A stretch of 49,307 nt of DNA from Paraburkholderia podalyriae (GTDB lineage Bacteria > Pseudomonadota > Gammaproteobacteria > Burkholderiales > Burkholderiaceae). Position numbers and translations under genes: made by a program. The notes under the pieces were generated by a model, which was given only the letters and a program-made list of their open reading frames with translations, did no database searches and had not been told where the DNA came from. Below, piece by piece: positions 1-7,785 of this stretch (positions are counted from its first letter, which is position 1; each line of letters begins with the position of its first letter). Location: positions 1-49,307 of the forward strand of contig NZ_VZQQ01000045.1 of the NCBI RefSeq assembly GCF_014397785.1. The letters run 5' to 3'.

Positions 1-119
1 CAGCCTCCTTAGGGAATGCGACCATCTCTAGATTGTAGTCATTGGCGGCCGGACTGGCTCAACTCGAGAAGACGGGTTACAGCCCGAACGGCTGCGTCAA
101 CGAACGGCCACTATGTTGC

Positions 120-233
120 TCAACCGTACGCCGTCGCTTCGTACGCACCGTTGCGGAAATCTTCCGCGTGCGCGTCGTAGTGCTGCAACGTGACGGCACT
201 GATTTTATCGAGGTCGCGGGGGTCGAGTTCCAT
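120..233 (-). pseudogene. N-terminal remnant of a SAM-dependent methyltransferase
   Basis: Reading leftwards from an ATG at 233, the 37 codons give MELDPRDLDKISAVTLQHYD followed by AHAEDFRNG, then unrelated residues and a stop at 120-122. From memory, this resembles the start of a proteobacterial class I methyltransferase family (HY-x-x-RAEDF near residue 20, normally followed by a DHDVSQN segment and a glycine-rich SAM loop). Everything after about residue 29 is missing, so the SAM-binding core is absent and the piece cannot be functional. The rest of 1-402, up to the insertion sequence, holds nothing else I recognise. The call rests on a short stretch and could be wrong. Confidence 0.42.
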
Positions 234-402
234 GCGGGAGTATATCTCGGGGAATTTCCCGCACGACTACGTCGGACTTCCGGTGTCATCGGTCGTGGCC
301 GGTTGCGTGCCGAACAGGATGAACAACGCGATTCCGTGTGCGCAACTGATTCCTCTTGGGTTTCCGAGGAAAGCGCACGGTATCAGGTGAACGGCTGGAG
401 AT

Positions 403-424
403 GGCCCAGACTGTGTCAAAACGC
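403..424 (+). repeat. Left terminal inverted repeat of the IS
   Basis: 22 bp, exactly complementary to 2023-2044. It begins GGCCCAGACTG and ends CAAAACGC, and lies 48 bp upstream of the transposase start. Confidence 0.93.
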
Positions 425-472
425 CATTCTGACAGGTTAAAATGGCTCATCCGATAGCGGAGGATGGGCGAG

Positions 473-1903
473 ATGAAGCGGTTCGTTCAAGGCGACAGTC
501 GTACACAAAGCTTTCTCCTCCCTGAAGCGCTCGATGACTACGTGACGGACACAAATCCCGTGCGCGTAGTTGATGTCTTTGTAGATGAGCTTGATCTTCA
601 TAAGCTTGGGTTTGAAGGCGTCGAACCAGCGTTGACAGGTCGGCCGTCGTATCACCCCGAGGTGATGCTCAAGATCTATATCTATGGTTACCTGAACCGG
701 ATCCAATCGAGCCGTCGCCTTGAACGCGAGACCCAGCGTAACGTCGAACTCATGTGGCTCACGGGCCGCCTGGCACCGGACTTCAAGACCATCGCGCGGT
801 TCCGCAAGGACAACGGCAAAGCGATCCGTAGCGTCTGCCGTCAGTTCGTCGTGCTGTGCCAGCGTCTGGACCTCTTCGCCGAAGCGATCGTTGCGATTGA
901 CGGCAGCAAGTTCAAGGCGGTGAACCACCGTGACCGTAACTTCACGAGCGCGAAGCTTGAACGACGCATGCGCGACATCGAGTCAAGTATCGCTCGCTAT
1001 CTCGATGCGATGGACACAGCGGATCGTCAGGAGCCTGCCATCGCAAAGGTCAGGACCGAGCGACTGCAGGACAAGATTGCGGCCTTGAAGGAACAGATGC
1101 GAGGCCTCAAGGAGATCGAGGTCCAACTCAACGCAGCACCCGACAAACAGGTATCGCTCACGGATCCCGATGCCCGTTCGATGAAGACACGAGGAACGGG
1201 AGTCGTCGGCTACAACGTCCAGACGGCGGTTGACACGAAGCACCATCTGATCGTCGCGCACGTCGTTACGAATGATGGCATTGATCGTGATCAGTTGACG
1301 TCGATGGCGAAGCTGGCGCGTGAGGAGATGGCCGTCGACAAGCTCACCGCAGTTGCGGATCGCGGCTACTACAAGAGCGAGGAGATACTCGCATGTCATG
1401 AGGCTGGAATAAGCGTGCTCGTTCCCAAACCGGTGACATCGAGCGCAACGGCTAATGGCCGCTTCGGCAAGGATGACTTCATTTACAACGCACAGACGGA
1501 CGAATATCGGTGCCCGGCGGGCCAGCGGCTAATCTGGCGATTCTCAACTGTTGAGCGCGGTCTGAAGATCAGCAAGTACTGGAGTTCAAATTGCCAGCAA
1601 TGCTCACTAAAGGGGGATTGCACGCCGGGTCCTCAACGTCGCGTGACACGCTGGGAGCACGAGGCTGTTCTCGATGAGATGCAGGCGCGACTTGATCATG
1701 CGCCTGAGATGATGCGCATCCGGCGACAGACTGTCGAGCACCCGTTCGGCACGATCAAGGCATGGATGGGCGCCACTCATTTCCTGACACGGACCATCGA
1801 GCGGGTGAGTACGGAGATGAGCTTGCACGTGCTGGCGTACAACATGAAGCGAGTGATCAAGCTACTCGGTTCAGAAGCGGTTATGAAGGCGATGCGGGCG
1901 TGA
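473..1903 (+). CDS. IS1182-family DDE transposase
   Basis: 476 aa when begun at the second ATG (MKRFVQGDSRTQ). That start is preferred because GGAGG at 459-463 lies 9 nt upstream, whereas the ATG at 464 directly abuts it. The N-terminal part has the DUF772-type layout (RPSYHPEVMLKIYIYGYLN, then the W-L-T-G-R-x-x-P-D-F-K-T segment). The catalytic triad can be placed at D143 (AIDGSKFKA), D296 (ADRGYY) and E422 (VEHPFGTIK). A zinc-finger-like cluster, C-x2-C-x5-C, precedes the last catalytic residue (NCQQCSLKGDC). Length and motifs fit IS1182-type enzymes, and no frameshift or stop is seen. Confidence 0.95.
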   Translation: MKRFVQGDSRTQSFLLPEALDDYVTDTNPVRVVDVFVDELDLHKLGFEGVEPALTGRPSYHPEVMLKIYIYGYLNRIQSSRRLERETQRNVELMWLTGRLAPDFKTIARFRKDNGKAIRSVCRQFVVLCQRLDLFAEAIVAIDGSKFKAVNHRDRNFTSAKLERRMRDIESSIARYLDAMDTADRQEPAIAKVRTERLQDKIAALKEQMRGLKEIEVQLNAAPDKQVSLTDPDARSMKTRGTGVVGYNVQTAVDTKHHLIVAHVVTNDGIDRDQLTSMAKLAREEMAVDKLTAVADRGYYKSEEILACHEAGISVLVPKPVTSSATANGRFGKDDFIYNAQTDEYRCPAGQRLIWRFSTVERGLKISKYWSSNCQQCSLKGDCTPGPQRRVTRWEHEAVLDEMQARLDHAPEMMRIRRQTVEHPFGTIKAWMGATHFLTRTIERVSTEMSLHVLAYNMKRVIKLLGSEAVMKAMRA

Positions 1904-2022
1904 TGCCCGTACGGGGTTGTTGAGCCTTTGCGATATGTTCGGTTGTGGTTTGCGTTCAGATTGCCGCAAACGACAAGCCACGACATGCGCCGGAACAGGT
2001 TTCGTCAATTCCCAGTGGCCAC

Positions 2023-2044
2023 GCGTTTTGACACAGTCTGGGCC
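2023..2044 (-). repeat. Right terminal inverted repeat of the IS
   Basis: 22 bp, exactly complementary to 403-424. It lies 119 bp after the transposase stop. The 250 bp to its right, up to the next small gene, hold no recognised feature. Confidence 0.93.
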
Positions 2045-2295
2045 GTACCTGGCCGATCGTCGTGCGATCGACCCGTGCGTGCCACGAGCGGCAGCACGCG
2101 ACCCTGATGCGTCATTCAAAGCCCCACTTTAGGTGACTGGTATGCAGCCAGAAGATGCCACCCCGCCGGGCAGCCTTCGACAACCAGCCGAAGCCGCCTG
2201 TCATCAGTGCGGCGTGATGTCGCCTAGGACCCGGCCATGAGGACGCGTTGTGGGACAATCCAGTTCGGCAACCACCAGTCTGGAGGGCGAACACC

Positions 2296-2562
2296 ATGGA
2301 TTCGTCATACATCAAACTGACAACCCCAATCGTCGACAGCCGGTCAGCGCTGTGGTTCTCCGCGTATGGCTTCGGGTGGGGATACTGCGCCTTCGAACTC
2401 AGACCGGAGGTTGTTTGCGAATACCTCGGAGCGGCAGACGACAGCCAGAAGCAGTTGCTGCTCGCGTTTCAGTTGGGAAAGCAAAAGTTAGTGGGAGTTG
2501 CGGAACGCAAAATACCTTCATCGAGTGGAGAGCGCATCGAGATTACTGGCCAGGATCTTTAA
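2296..2562 (+). CDS. Small hypothetical protein, possibly DUF1488-like
   Basis: 88 aa starting MDSSYIKLTTPIVDSRSALW. GGAGG at 2282-2286 sits 9 nt before the ATG, which supports translation. The layout is a short beta-rich start, an EYLGAADDSQKQLLLAF helix and an RIEITGQDL ending. It recalls small DUF1488 proteins (V-x-F, then C-x-I, then E-x-L-x-x-x-F-G-A, then a helix, then a final strand), but this is a resemblance only. No membrane segment or signal peptide. It stands alone between the IS and a MAPEG gene on the other strand. Function unknown. Confidence 0.5.
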   Translation: MDSSYIKLTTPIVDSRSALWFSAYGFGWGYCAFELRPEVVCEYLGAADDSQKQLLLAFQLGKQKLVGVAERKIPSSSGERIEITGQDL

Positions 2563-2934
2563 GTCGCGCTGCAGCAGTGCACACGACCGGCCGGTTCGGT
2601 CTAAGCACCCGCCATTCGCGCATGAAGTCGGACTGACCGGACCTGGCCGATAGCACCAGTTCGATGAACGTTTTACAGAGGTGACGTTGGAATTCTCAAC
2701 GGCAGCTTTCCGGTGGTTGGTGTGAACGCGTACTGCCGGCCATGATCTGCCGTTCGCTATCTCCGTCACGCGGTCATTCGAGCGGCAGCTACGCTCAAAC
2801 AGCGGACCTTCACCGTCGGATGGCACTAGGCCAGTCATCTGCATTTGCCGACGCTCACGTGTCGGCGGGGGGCGTCGCTCCAGTTTCATGATGTCCTCTC
2901 CTCTTCGAGCAAACGACACGACACGGCCGGAGGG
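2563..2934. other. Non-coding stretch between the small gene and the MAPEG gene
   Basis: 372 bp. An open frame crosses it leftwards (2518-2919), but its translation is rich in Arg, Ser, Cys and Pro with no family resemblance and no convincing ribosome site. I see no RNA gene, repeat or terminator here. Confidence 0.4.
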
Positions 2935-3327
2935 CTAACGGCCAACGAGCAATGCGATACAGAGGGCCACCCCGAACGCGTAGGTTCCCAACGCCCCGAT
3001 AGCACGGGCCGGATTGGGCTTCGACATGGTGGGCCAGGCAAGTAGCGAAACCACCAGGAGCAAGCGGCAGGCCGTTGCACCTGCCATGCACCAGAGCTGC
3101 CAGTGAGGCGGATTCTGAGAGCCGAGATACAGAAATAGCACCGCAAAGAACGGCGCGTACTCGGCGGTATTGCCGTGAGCGCGAACCAGTTTGGTTAGCA
3201 GCCGGTCAGGTTCAGGCGCGTAGCCGCTCAGCAGCCCGACGCGAGTGCGCACGACCGTGATGGTGAGTCCAAGTACGAACAGAAGCAAACCGAGGACACC
3301 GGTGCAGGCCAGTGCGATGCTGTTCAT
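2935..3327 (-). CDS. MAPEG-family membrane protein
   Basis: 130 aa with four hydrophobic segments (about residues 5-25, 55-70, 78-98 and 108-128). The RAHGNTAEYAP motif after the first segment is the signature of the MAPEG family (microsomal glutathione transferase / eicosanoid metabolism). In bacteria these are small inner-membrane proteins thought to conjugate or detoxify lipophilic electrophiles; the substrate cannot be read from the sequence. GGGG stands 8 nt before the ATG. It lies on the same strand as, and downstream of, an epoxide-hydrolase fragment and the dipZ-like gene, so it may be the tail of a former detoxification cluster. Confidence 0.85.
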   Translation of the reverse strand: MNSIALACTGVLGLLLFVLGLTITVVRTRVGLLSGYAPEPDRLLTKLVRAHGNTAEYAPFFAVLFLYLGSQNPPHWQLWCMAGATACRLLLVVSLLAWPTMSKPNPARAIGALGTYAFGVALCIALLVGR

Positions 3328-3525
3328 TCCATACCCCTTGCTTGACAGTCGAAATCAGTGATTCGGGGACGCCTTGCGGGCGATGGTGAGTGACAGTGCG
3401 GACACTCTTCCTTGCTCTTGGTGCTCTTGGGGAGGATGGCGGCACCCGAAAATATATCTCAAAACCGACACCGCACGATGCGCGCACCGAACGCCGTTCG
3501 CACGGCGTCGTCCGCACGTTTGATA

Positions 3526-3630
3526 TCAGCGCAGCGACCGGAAGCTCGCGCGAACCTCGTTCAAGAACGCTTGTGGCTGCTCCCAGGCGGCGATGTCTCC
3601 GCCTTTGGGGAGGCGGTTATAGTGTGAAGG
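3526..3630 (-). pseudogene. C-terminal fragment of an epoxide hydrolase (alpha/beta fold)
   Basis: Read leftwards from about 3630, the frame gives YNRLPKGGDIAAWEQPQAF and then LNEVRASFRSLR with a stop at 3526-3528. This is how epoxide-hydrolase-type alpha/beta hydrolases end: K-G-G-H-F-A-A-W-E-Q-P, where the histidine is catalytic. Here the histidine position reads Asp (GGD). The frame is closed by a stop within about 25 codons upstream, inside the end of the dipZ-like gene, so the rest of the enzyme is gone. The remaining DNA between 3328 and 3666 shows nothing else. Confidence 0.65.
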
Positions 3631-3666
3631 TGGGACATGAGGCTCTTCTCGCGCCAAAGGTGGGAC

Positions 3667-5391
3667 TCAGCCGAACGTAAACGCGTAAGCCAGCACGCCA
3701 GGGTCGAGAAACGTGATTTCGAAGGTGCGTTCGCCGCTACCATTGGCCTGCCGCACGAGCTGGTAGAGACGCTGCCCGGTGACCGTGCCGTAGCCATACG
3801 CATCGATGTCCGTGCCGCGGTCGGCGCCCGGCGCCTTGCCGTCGATCAGCACGCGAAAGCGCACGGGCTGGCCGTCGCGGCCGGGCCCCAGCACCAGGTG
3901 CAGGTCGCGGCCACGGAAGCGATAGACGATACGTCCGTTGGGGCTGTCGAGCCGCGCATTTTCGTCGCTCACCGACCAGCGCCCGTCGAGCGCCCACTGG
4001 TTGGCCATCAATGTCGGGGGCGCATGATACGTCGAGGTCGTGTCCTGCGTCATCTGGCCGCCGGCGAAGTTCTGCGCGCGTGCGTAGCCGACGTAGGTTT
4101 CCGGCGAGCGACTGGCATCGCCTGAGCCGGCGGCGGCCTGTGCGCCCTGCGCGTTCGGTTGCACGTAGCCACCCGGCAGGTCCTTCTGGCCGCCCTCGGT
4201 GAGCAGCCGGCGGATCACGTCCTCGCTTTGCTGGTAGTCGCCTTCGCCAAAGTGGTGGTGACGAATATGCCCCTGCGGGTCGATGAAGTAATGCGCAGGC
4301 CAGTACTCGTTGCCGAAGGCCTTCCAGATGGCGTAACCGTTGTCGATTGCGACCGGGTAGTCCACGCCCAGGTCCCTCACAGCGTGGATGACGTTGCCCG
4401 GATCCTTCTCGAACGCGAACTCGGGCGCGTGCACGCCGATCACCACCAGGCCGTAATCCCTGTACTTGTCAGCCCAGCCCCGCACGTAGGGCAGCGAGCG
4501 GATGCAGTTGATGCAGGAGTAGGTCCAGAAATCGACCAGCACCACCTTGCCGCGCAGCGACTGCGCCGTGAGCGGCGGGCTGTTGAGCCACTGGGTGGCG
4601 CCATCGAGCGTGGGCAGATCGCCTTCCACCGGCAGCGTGTCGCCGGCCTTCACAGCGATCTGCACGAGAGGCGGAGGACGCACCGCGTCGATCAGCTTCT
4701 GTTCGATGCCGCCCGTGCTGGCCAGCGACACGCGTGTCAGCAGCCCGGTATCCAGCCCCAGCGCGATGGGGGCCACACCTGCCAGCACCAGCACGCCCAA
4801 GGCGCGGCGCACCCATTCGCCAGCGCCCAGCGAGCGCTTCATCAAGGCGAAGACGCGTCCGCCAATCAGCAGCGCCAGCGCGAGCGAGGTCGCCGCGCCC
4901 GCCGCGTAGGTGAGCAGCAACAGCGTCGTCTGGACGCTGGCGCCCTTGAGAGCGGCGCCCGTGAGTAGCAGGCCCAGGATCGGGCCGGCGCAGGGCGCCC
5001 ACAGCAGCCCTGTGGCCACGCCCAGCCCGGCCGCCGAGAGCACCGAATCGTCCTGGCTCCCGGTGTGCTCGGTGAGCTTGTTGCCGAGCGCCACGAACGG
5101 ACGGGTGATCCATTCCGCGACGCGCTCCGAGAGCAACGTCAGGCCAAGCACGGCAAGCACCGCCAAGGCGACGAAGCGGCCGTACTGGTTGGCGCGGACG
5201 GCCCAGCCGCCGCCGACGGCGGCCAGCGTGGCGACCACGGCGAAAGTCAGCGCCATGCCCACGAGCATCGGCAGTCCATTGCGCGCGAACGGGCGGTCTG
5301 CTCGCGAAAATACGAAAGGCAGCACCGGCAGGATGCACGGACTGAGGATGGTCAGTGCACCGCCGAGGTAGGCAAGGATCAGTAATAGCAT
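3667..5391 (-). CDS. dipZ: DipZ-like protein: CcdA/DsbD membrane domain fused to a thioredoxin domain
   Basis: 574 aa in three parts. Residues 1-215 form a CcdA-like membrane domain with six or so hydrophobic helices and the paired cysteines C19 (LSPCILP) and C134 (WAPCAGP), which shuttle reducing power across the inner membrane. Residues about 260-410 form a redoxin/thioredoxin domain outside the membrane with active site C293-I-N-C296 after VDFWTYS. Residues about 430-574 form the C-terminal beta-sandwich seen in DipZ proteins (YVGYARAQNF, then WALDGRWSV). Expected role is transfer of electrons from cytoplasmic thiols to envelope disulfides. The family is known; the partners here are not. 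No frameshift. It is a lone gene with a 12-bp palindrome 77 bp upstream. Confidence 0.9.
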   Translation of the reverse strand: MLLLILAYLGGALTILSPCILPVLPFVFSRADRPFARNGLPMLVGMALTFAVVATLAAVGGGWAVRANQYGRFVALAVLAVLGLTLLSERVAEWITRPFVALGNKLTEHTGSQDDSVLSAAGLGVATGLLWAPCAGPILGLLLTGAALKGASVQTTLLLLTYAAGAATSLALALLIGGRVFALMKRSLGAGEWVRRALGVLVLAGVAPIALGLDTGLLTRVSLASTGGIEQKLIDAVRPPPLVQIAVKAGDTLPVEGDLPTLDGATQWLNSPPLTAQSLRGKVVLVDFWTYSCINCIRSLPYVRGWADKYRDYGLVVIGVHAPEFAFEKDPGNVIHAVRDLGVDYPVAIDNGYAIWKAFGNEYWPAHYFIDPQGHIRHHHFGEGDYQQSEDVIRRLLTEGGQKDLPGGYVQPNAQGAQAAAGSGDASRSPETYVGYARAQNFAGGQMTQDTTSTYHAPPTLMANQWALDGRWSVSDENARLDSPNGRIVYRFRGRDLHLVLGPGRDGQPVRFRVLIDGKAPGADRGTDIDAYGYGTVTGQRLYQLVRQANGSGERTFEITFLDPGVLAYAFTFG

Positions 5392-5467
5392 GGTGGCGAC
5401 ATCCGTGAAGGGTTAGGGGTATGTGCCGAGCTGAGCGACATCCACCCGCGATTGACGCGATTTGACA

Positions 5468-5479
5468 ACCCACGTGGGT
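5468..5479. promoter_or_regulatory. 12-bp perfect palindrome upstream of dipZ, possible operator
   Basis: ACCCACGTGGGT is fully self-complementary. It lies 77 bp before the dipZ-like start, in the 171-bp gap separating it from the alpha/beta hydrolase gene on the same strand. No loop or T-run, so it is not a terminator. The binding protein is unknown. Confidence 0.35.
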
Positions 5480-5562
5480 ATCTGCGATGGGGGCGGGCCG
5501 ACTGGCGACGGTGTCGGCCGTCGGCGCCAAGCCGACAGGTGCCCCATCGAGACGATTACCGG

Positions 5563-6321
5563 TCAGTTCGTCGACTTCGCGGCAACCTCAATCACTCGCG
5601 CGACCGCGGCCGGCTGAGAGATAAAGACAGCGTGGCTTGCGCTCACTTCGGTCACCTTGGCACCCGAGCGTTGATACATCCAGCGCTGAAGCTGGGGGCT
5701 CACCATATGATCCTGGGTAGTCAGGATGGCGTAGCTGGGCTTGGTTCGCCATGCCGCCACAGAGACCGGTGCGCCCAACGCTTTCTCGGCGAGTTGATCC
5801 TGCGAGTCCGCCAGGAATTGCGCGTCCGATGGCGAGACGTCCGCTGCAAAGTTCTCACGGAATTTCGCCGGCGGGAGGAAGAAATACTTGTCCGGCGTCG
5901 CTCGCATCGCATCGTTGGGCGCGGCGAACTTCTGCAACAGCTGACCGCTGGCTTCGCCGGCGTCGGGTTGCAGTGCGGCCACATAGACGAGCGAGCTGAC
6001 CTTCGGGTCCGCACCTGCCTCCGTGATCACGGAGCCGCCATAGCTATGGCCGACCAGCACAACCGGGCCCTGCTGCTGATCAATGACGCGCCTGGCGGCA
6101 TCGACGTCTTCTGCAAGGCCCGTGAGCGGCTCCTGCACGATCGCCACATGGTAACCATCCTTGACCAGGATGTCGTGGACGGCCCGCCAGCCGGAGCCAT
6201 CCACCAGTGCGCCGTGAACGATGACAACATCTTTCGCAGCCGCCTTTGCTTCGGCGTGAGCCATCGTGGCGCCCAGGGCAATCAGGGCGGCAATCGCCAC
6301 ATTCTTTCGCAGTGCAAACAT
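5563..6321 (-). CDS. Secreted alpha/beta hydrolase
   Basis: 252 aa from the ATG at 6321, chosen because GGAGAG lies just upstream and it begins a clean signal peptide (MFALRKNVAIAALIALGATM, then AHA-EAKA), so export is expected. The body is an alpha/beta hydrolase: HGALVDGSGW oxyanion strand near residue 35, nucleophile elbow G-H-S-Y-G-G near residue 90, a late Asp in TTQDHM and the catalytic His in ASHAVF near the C-terminus. It resembles the esterase/salicylate-esterase-like group, but the substrate cannot be named. It is followed upstream by a small monooxygenase gene (89-bp gap, same strand), probably one unit under the divergent regulator. Confidence 0.88.
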   Translation of the reverse strand: MFALRKNVAIAALIALGATMAHAEAKAAAKDVVIVHGALVDGSGWRAVHDILVKDGYHVAIVQEPLTGLAEDVDAARRVIDQQQGPVVLVGHSYGGSVITEAGADPKVSSLVYVAALQPDAGEASGQLLQKFAAPNDAMRATPDKYFFLPPAKFRENFAADVSPSDAQFLADSQDQLAEKALGAPVSVAAWRTKPSYAILTTQDHMVSPQLQRWMYQRSGAKVTEVSASHAVFISQPAAVARVIEVAAKSTN

Positions 6322-6410
6322 TTTACTCTCCAGGATTGTCTGTCGTTGCCCGTCGTTTCGCGCAATCACGCTTGACGGGCGAGGATTGATCGGTGATAGA
6401 TAACCGGGAA

Positions 6411-6716
6411 TCAGGCCAGCTCGTGCTTCATAGCCAGAACGTCGATCAGCTCGACCGAAGGCGGACTTGCCAGCATCTCCCCGACTCGCGCCATCAGCGA
6501 GTTGGCCATGTCGCCGGCAAGGTGTGCCTGGCGATCCTCTTCGCTCGCAAAGGCGTCGAAGACGCCGAACGTCGTCGGCGAGAGCTTCAGGGCGAACCAG
6601 ATCGGTGTGGTCGCCTCCCGATTCGTCATCTCAAGGCCGGCGTCAAGGAAGTCTGCTACCGCCTGCTCCTTTCCAGGCCTGGCTTCAAGTCGTACGAATA
6701 GTGCTTTCTTGATCAT
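6411..6716 (-). CDS. Putative quinol monooxygenase (ABM domain)
   Basis: 101 aa from the ATG at 6716, preceded by GGAGAG. It starts MIKKALFVRLEARPGKEQAV and has the ABM layout: a first strand, the P-G-x-E helix, a T-x-x-W-F-A-L-K strand, F-G-V-F-D-A-F, and the E-D-R-Q-A-H-L helix. ABM proteins are small dimeric ferredoxin-like folds acting as cofactor-free oxygenases on quinols or polyketides, or as haem- or stress-related proteins. It is the promoter-proximal gene of the hydrolase unit and diverges from the GlxA-type regulator, which probably controls it. Confidence 0.85.
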   Translation of the reverse strand: MIKKALFVRLEARPGKEQAVADFLDAGLEMTNREATTPIWFALKLSPTTFGVFDAFASEEDRQAHLAGDMANSLMARVGEMLASPPSVELIDVLAMKHELA

Positions 6717-6742
6717 CTTTGCTCTCCGGTATCCGCGTGATC

Positions 6743-6759
6743 CATTCACCCGGTGAGTG
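6743..6759. promoter_or_regulatory. 17-bp dyad between the monooxygenase unit and the GlxA-type regulator
   Basis: CATTCACC-C-GGTGAGTG is symmetric in 7 of 8 pairs and lies in the 109-bp divergent gap, 27 bp before the monooxygenase ATG. It is a good operator candidate for the neighbouring regulator or another repressor. Confidence 0.45.
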
Positions 6760-6825
6760 ACACTTTACAAACGGAGCGCGCCGGGAAATACTGTCGCAAT
6801 CGACAACTTTGGTATCGATTCGGCC

Positions 6826-7785
6826 ATGCGGATTTTTGTCCTTGCGCTCGAGGGGGTGTTCGACACCGGCCTCACCACCGTGCTCGATGCCTTGACGACG
6901 GCCAACGAACTGGCGCGCGCGACCGGGATGGCCACGCCGGGATTCGAAATCACTGTTGCGGGGATGCGGCCAGAGGTGCGCACCGCGCTCGGGCTGCAGG
7001 TGCCCGTCCGCGATACTACAGACGGACCCGCCCCGGATTGGGTTGTTGTACCGGCTCTCAACAGGACGACGACGGACCTGCTCGTGCCTTCGCTCGGCCG
7101 GGCCGACGTGATCGATGCGCTTGGTGCATTGCGCGCGTGGCACAGTGCCGGCGCACATATCGGAGCCGCCTGTACGGGTACCTTCGTGCTGGCCGAAAGC
7201 GGCTTGCTCAATGGGCGTGAAGCCACCACCACCTGGTGGCTCTCACCGGTGTTCCGGCAGCGTTACCCCGACGTGCATCTGGATGTGCATCGCATCGTCG
7301 TTCCCAGCGGCGACACGGTGACGGCGGGGGCCGCCCTGAGCCATCTCGACCTGGCGCTCTGGCTGATCCGCAACAACAGCCCGGAGCTTGCGGCGCTCGT
7401 GGGCAAGTACCTCGTATTCGATTCGCGGCCGTCGCAGTCTGCCTTTGCGATCTCCGATCACCTGGCCCATTCGGACCCGCTCGTCGAGCGTTTCGACCGC
7501 TGGGTGCGCGAACACCTCGACACGGCCATCGCGCTCGACGACGCCGCGGACGCATTGGCGACGAGCAAGCGGACATTGACGCGACGTCTGAATGAAGTGC
7601 TCGGTAAAACGCCCATCGAGTACATCCAGGATCTGCGGGTCGAGCGCGCCGTTCATCTGCTGAAAACGAGCAAGGCCAGCGTGGATCGCATCGCCGAGCA
7701 GGTCGGCTACGCCGACGGCGTCACCTTGCGCACGCTGCTGCGGCGGCGTATAGGTAAGGGGGTCCGTGAGTTGCGGGCGTCATGA
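6826..7785 (+). CDS. GlxA-type transcriptional regulator (DJ-1/PfpI domain + AraC HTH)
   Basis: 319 aa from MRIFVLALEGVFDTG; an upstream ATG at 6757 would add 23 residues unlike the family. Residues 1-185 form a DJ-1/PfpI-like domain, with G-A-A-C-T-G-T at the nucleophile-elbow position and a Cys present. Residues about 215-315 form the AraC DNA-binding domain with two helix-turn-helix motifs (DAADALATSKRTLTRRL and VDRIAEQVGYADGVTLRTLL). GlxA-type regulators usually activate adjacent catabolic or detoxification genes. It diverges from the monooxygenase/hydrolase pair and is the likely controller. Its inducer is unknown. Confidence 0.9.
   Translation: MRIFVLALEGVFDTGLTTVLDALTTANELARATGMATPGFEITVAGMRPEVRTALGLQVPVRDTTDGPAPDWVVVPALNRTTTDLLVPSLGRADVIDALGALRAWHSAGAHIGAACTGTFVLAESGLLNGREATTTWWLSPVFRQRYPDVHLDVHRIVVPSGDTVTAGAALSHLDLALWLIRNNSPELAALVGKYLVFDSRPSQSAFAISDHLAHSDPLVERFDRWVREHLDTAIALDDAADALATSKRTLTRRLNEVLGKTPIEYIQDLRVERAVHLLKTSKASVDRIAEQVGYADGVTLRTLLRRRIGKGVRELRAS

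Larger units (their letters stand above)
403..2044 (+). mobile_element. Complete IS1182-family insertion sequence, 1642 bp
   Basis: A single transposase gene fills the element and both ends carry a perfect 22-bp terminal inverted repeat (403-424 and 2023-2044), starting GGCCCAGACTGTGTC on the left. The transposase is full length with its DDE residues, so the copy looks intact and possibly mobile. No target-site duplication is visible: the flanking bases are AGAT on the left and GTAC on the right. That suggests an insertion without duplication, or a later rearrangement at one side. It sits among gene fragments in a decayed region. Confidence 0.92.

Noticed and set aside
42..440. 132-codon rightward frame before and into the IS end
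   Set aside because: It runs into the left inverted repeat, is antisense to the methyltransferase-like fragment and has no recognisable domain.
2518..2919. 133-codon leftward open frame
   Set aside because: No motif, no ribosome site, irregular composition, and its end overlaps the supported small gene at 2296-2562.
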